Shown one piece after another: positions 15,967 through 18,442 of a stretch of 18,442 bases of DNA. Source of the stretch: an uncultured Bartonella sp. (GTDB lineage Bacteria; Pseudomonadota; Alphaproteobacteria; Rhizobiales; Rhizobiaceae); the NCBI GenBank assembly GCA_943913205.1, contig CALTWN010000019.1, positions 1 through 18,442 of the forward strand. Direction: 5' to 3'. The position numbers were made by a program, and so were the translations under genes. Position 1 is the first letter of the stretch; each line of letters starts with the position of its first letter. The notes below the pieces were generated by a model. The model was not told the DNA's origin. It made no database searches and was given only the letters and a program-made list of their open reading frames with translations.

Positions 15967-17858
15967 TACATAAAACTCCCGATCATTGCCCAGGTAAGAA
16001 AGGCAACTATGCCTGCAATAATTACAAATGCATAGTGATATACAAAACCCGTTTGAAAACGAACTACTCTATTAGTAACAGAAAAAATAAATGTTGAAAC
16101 ACCAATCGGACCTAGTCGCTCTATAATACTTAAATCCCAGTTCTTGTATAAGAAACTACCCAGCTTAAAGATTGGCTTAACAAATATATAATTATATAAT
16201 TCATCTATATACCATTTATTTAACAAAAACATATACAATATAGATAGTTTTTTAGATAAAATTCCCGGTATAGAAGGCATTAAAATATAAAACCAATACG
16301 CCAAGATAAAACCTAAAACCATAGCAAAAAATGGTAATAATTTTACAATATTAGGCAAAATATATACAACATTTATGAAATAGTCTTTGAATAGAAAACC
16401 AAAAAATAAAGCACCGGCAGAAAGTATAAACAATGGAATAAGAATAAGCCAGCCAGATTCATGTATATTATGCATAGTTTCAACAGATGCTTTAGGTTTA
16501 CCATGAAAGGTCATAAATATTAAGCGCCAGGAGTAAAAACTAGTAAATAAAGCTACAATAATAAGTACCCAGAAGGCAAAGGGCGCTATAACGTTTGTAG
16601 AAGTGTAAGTTGCCTCAATAATAGCATCTTTAGAAAAAAATCCAGAAGTTCCTATAAAAGTTTCGGGTATTCCTAAGCCCGTTAGAGAAAATGTTCCTAT
16701 AAGCATTGCAATATATGTGGCAGGTATATGTTTAAATAATCCTCCCATTTTTCGCATATCTTGTTCATCAGAAATAGCGTGTATAACAGAACCCGCCCCT
16801 AAAAACAATAATGCTTTGAAAAAAGCATGCGTAAAGAGATGATACATACCAACATCATAAGCACCAACACCCAAGGCAACAAACATATAACCTAGTTGAG
16901 AACAAGTTGAATATGCAATTACGCGTTTAATGTCGTTTTGTACCAGCCCAACCGTTGCTGCAAAAAAAGCGCTCAGCGCACCTATAATAATTATAAAGGA
17001 AGCCACAATTGGTGTATGTTCAAACAAAGGCTGCATACGACAAACCAAAAATACACCAGCTGTTACCATAGTTGCGGCGTGTATTAAAGCTGAAACGGGG
17101 GTTGGACCTTCCATTGCGTCGGGCAGCCAAACATGTAATAAAAACTGTGCAGACTTACCCATAGCCCCGATAAATAACATAAAGCATGTAACGTTTAAAG
17201 CTGCTTGGGTAGATATACTCCAATGTAAATAAGGTATTAAAGTTACATAATCTAATTGCTGAAGCTTTAAAAAAATATCTTTAAAAATTACTGTATTAAA
17301 TATGCTATATAACGAAAAAACACCTATTAAAAAAGCAAAATCTCCGACCCGGTTAACTATAAAAGCCTTAATTGCAGCTTTATTTGCAGAATCACGGGTG
17401 AACCAGAACCCTATCAATAAATAGGATACTAAGCCTACGCCCTCCCATCCAAAAAATAGCTGCAGTAAGTTATTGGCTGTTACTAACATAAGCATCATAA
17501 AAGTAAAAAGTGAAATATATGCAAAAAACCTAGCTCGGCTTTTATCGCTGTGCATATAGCCGATAGAATACAAATGCACCAAAGCTGAGATGCTACACAC
17601 TACTATAAGCATAATAGATGAAAGATGATCTATATATAATGACCAGCTAAAATTTAAATCAGCGATTTGCAGCCATGGTATTATATTTATATTAACCTCT
17701 CGCCCTCCCGAGGTAAAAAATCCAATCCAAGATAATACAGCGCATAAAACGACAAAACTAGTAGTTATAACCTCTGAAGCTCTATCCCCAATAAATTTAC
17801 CAAACAAACCAGCAATTAAAAAACCCACTAACGGTAAAAAAACTATTATTTCAAACAT
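15966..17858 (-). CDS. nuoL: NADH-quinone oxidoreductase subunit L
   Basis: Distal antiporter-like proton pump of complex I (ND5 homologue). The 630 residues give about 16 membrane segments, including the C-terminal stretch that forms the long lateral helix along the membrane arm. Key residues are E139 in FFGWEGVGLVSYLLIGFW (135-152), K235 in GAMGKSAQFLLHVWLPDAMEG (231-251), H260 in SALIHAATMVTAGVFL (256-271) and NDIKRVIAYSTCSQLGY in the second half. The C-terminal part with NKWYIDELYNYIF matches full-length family members, so the protein is not truncated. An AAAGG overlapping the end of nuoK sits 10 bp before the ATG; nuoK ends 6 bp upstream and nuoM overlaps by one base. Confidence 0.98.
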   Translation of the reverse strand: MFEIIVFLPLVGFLIAGLFGKFIGDRASEVITTSFVVLCAVLSWIGFFTSGGREVNINIIPWLQIADLNFSWSLYIDHLSSIMLIVVCSISALVHLYSIGYMHSDKSRARFFAYISLFTFMMLMLVTANNLLQLFFGWEGVGLVSYLLIGFWFTRDSANKAAIKAFIVNRVGDFAFLIGVFSLYSIFNTVIFKDIFLKLQQLDYVTLIPYLHWSISTQAALNVTCFMLFIGAMGKSAQFLLHVWLPDAMEGPTPVSALIHAATMVTAGVFLVCRMQPLFEHTPIVASFIIIIGALSAFFAATVGLVQNDIKRVIAYSTCSQLGYMFVALGVGAYDVGMYHLFTHAFFKALLFLGAGSVIHAISDEQDMRKMGGLFKHIPATYIAMLIGTFSLTGLGIPETFIGTSGFFSKDAIIEATYTSTNVIAPFAFWVLIIVALFTSFYSWRLIFMTFHGKPKASVETMHNIHESGWLILIPLFILSAGALFFGFLFKDYFINVVYILPNIVKLLPFFAMVLGFILAYWFYILMPSIPGILSKKLSILYMFLLNKWYIDELYNYIFVKPIFKLGSFLYKNWDLSIIERLGPIGVSTFIFSVTNRVVRFQTGFVYHYAFVIIAGIVAFLTWAMIGSFM

Positions 17859-17864
17859 ACTTAG

Positions 17865-18173
17865 CTAGCCTTTCATTCTGTTAATTGAATCAACAGAAAT
17901 TGAACTTCTGTTTCGATAATATACAACCAAAATAGCAAGACCAATAGCCGCCTCTGCTGCTGCTACAGTTAAAATAAATAAAACAAATAATTGCCCGGCC
18001 AAATTATGTAATACAGCTGAAAAAGCTAAAAATTTTAAATTTATAGCTAATAACATCAATTCGATAGACATTAAAATAATTATTACATTTTTACGATTAA
18101 TAAAAACGCCAAACACTCCTATAGCGAATAAAAGTGAAGATACTACTAAATAATGGGCAATGTCTATAACCAT
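17865..18173 (-). CDS. nuoK: NADH-quinone oxidoreductase subunit K
   Basis: Small membrane subunit of complex I (ND4L homologue) carrying two glutamates essential for proton transfer. At 102 residues and three membrane helices it has normal length. E38 in LMSIELMLLAINL (34-46) and E74 in LTVAAAEAAIGLAILVVYYR correspond to E36 and E72 of E. coli. The start MVIDIAHYLVVSSLLFAIGVFG and end SINRMKG are close to Rhizobiales-type NuoK. One usually conserved Asn, in NLNF, is Lys here (NLKF). AGGT lies about 6 bp before the ATG; nuoJ ends 7 bp upstream and nuoL starts 6 bp downstream, so it is cotranscribed with them. Confidence 0.97.
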   Translation of the reverse strand: MVIDIAHYLVVSSLLFAIGVFGVFINRKNVIIILMSIELMLLAINLKFLAFSAVLHNLAGQLFVLFILTVAAAEAAIGLAILVVYYRNRSSISVDSINRMKG

Positions 18174-18180
18174 ATTGTAC

Positions 18181-18442
18181 CTATTCTATCCCTTTACCAA
18201 ATGTTACTTTTTTAATCTCAATTGCACTTTCTTTTGTGTGCGAAACTTGTTCGGATATAGATTGCCGTTTAACATTAGACCTATGATGCAGGGTCAACAC
18301 TATAGAGGCTACCATTGCAATTAAAAGCAACAAACCGCTTAACTCAAAATAAAAAACATAATCTGTATATAATACTTTACCTATCAATTCTACATTAGAA
18401 ATATCAGAAACTATTACAGCGCTATTTACATCACTTTTATAG
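18181..18442 (-). CDS. nuoJ: NADH-quinone oxidoreductase subunit J, C-terminal part (5' end outside window)
   Basis: C-terminal portion of the ND6-like membrane subunit of complex I. The frame is open to the right edge, so the TTG at 18387 that could be read as a start is internal; the upstream in-frame residues end SDISNVE before it. The visible sequence contains the family motif GKVLYTDYVFYFELSGLLLL, one membrane helix continuing IAMVASIVLTLHHR, and a cytoplasmic tail with KRQ and KKVTFGKGIE. This tail resembles alphaproteobacterial, especially Rhizobiales-type, NuoJ. It ends with TAG, 7 bp before nuoK. The earlier helices lie outside the window. Confidence 0.94.
   Translation of the reverse strand, partial: YKSDVNSAVIVSDISNVELIGKVLYTDYVFYFELSGLLLLIAMVASIVLTLHHRSNVKRQSISEQVSHTKESAIEIKKVTFGKGIE

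Noticed and set aside
16930..17232. 100-codon + strand frame opposite nuoL
   Set aside because: Antisense to the conserved channel region of nuoL, with no ribosome site or recognisable fold.
14497..17858. Similarity among nuoL, nuoM and nuoN (such as the DIKRLIAY-type segments) as a recent duplication
   Set aside because: The three subunits are ancient paralogues of antiporter origin in all complex I enzymes.

Overview
The window is a run of bacterial housekeeping genes from an AT-rich alphaproteobacterium. By eye, about one third of bases are G+C, and birA and the nuo genes are poorest. The assignment rests on three things. First, the gene order is nuoJ-K-L-M-N, birA, (guaB, guaA), rnj, proS, lolC, lolD, dnaE, and apart from guaBA this is a typical alphaproteobacterial neighbourhood. 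Second, the protein variants fit: a short ProS, a GuaA with GICYGEQT, a GuaB ending in PNYP, a monofunctional BirA without a DNA-binding domain, and a DnaE with LTDTNN in its PHP domain. Third, the NuoJ tail (KRQ...KV..G.G) and NuoK resemble Rhizobiales-type proteins. The low GC and tight packing would suit a host-associated or streamlined lineage. The genus cannot be named from the sequence alone.

Layout: positions 2-403 on the + strand hold the 3' end of an FAD-dependent monooxygenase gene, which meets dnaE tail to tail with a 4-bp overlap. Everything else is on the - strand. In transcription order from the right edge these are nuoJ (5' end outside the window), nuoK, nuoL, nuoM, nuoN, birA, guaB, guaA, rnj, proS, lolC, lolD and dnaE. 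Most junctions are operon-like, from 1-bp TAATG overlaps to gaps of 4-21 bp. The exceptions surround guaB and guaA: 47 bp before guaB, 80 bp between guaB and guaA, and 227 bp between guaA and rnj.

Functions: the nuo genes encode the membrane arm of proton-pumping NADH:quinone oxidoreductase (complex I). BirA biotinylates carboxylase carrier proteins. GuaB and GuaA convert IMP to XMP and then GMP. RNase J processes and degrades RNA. ProS charges tRNA-Pro. LolC/LolD extract lipoproteins from the inner membrane, and DnaE is the replicative polymerase subunit. The set is a chromosomal core cluster, not one pathway.

I found no phage, transposon, CRISPR array, tRNA, rRNA or defence-like genes, and no convincing new system. 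The points worth a second look are: guaBA inserted in an otherwise tight conserved cluster; a heavily altered, normally near-invariant motif in NuoM; a weakened clamp-binding motif in DnaE; a perfect 22-bp palindrome at the dnaE/monooxygenase convergent ends; and a TTG start for proS with an ATG-TAA pair between it and its ribosome binding site.
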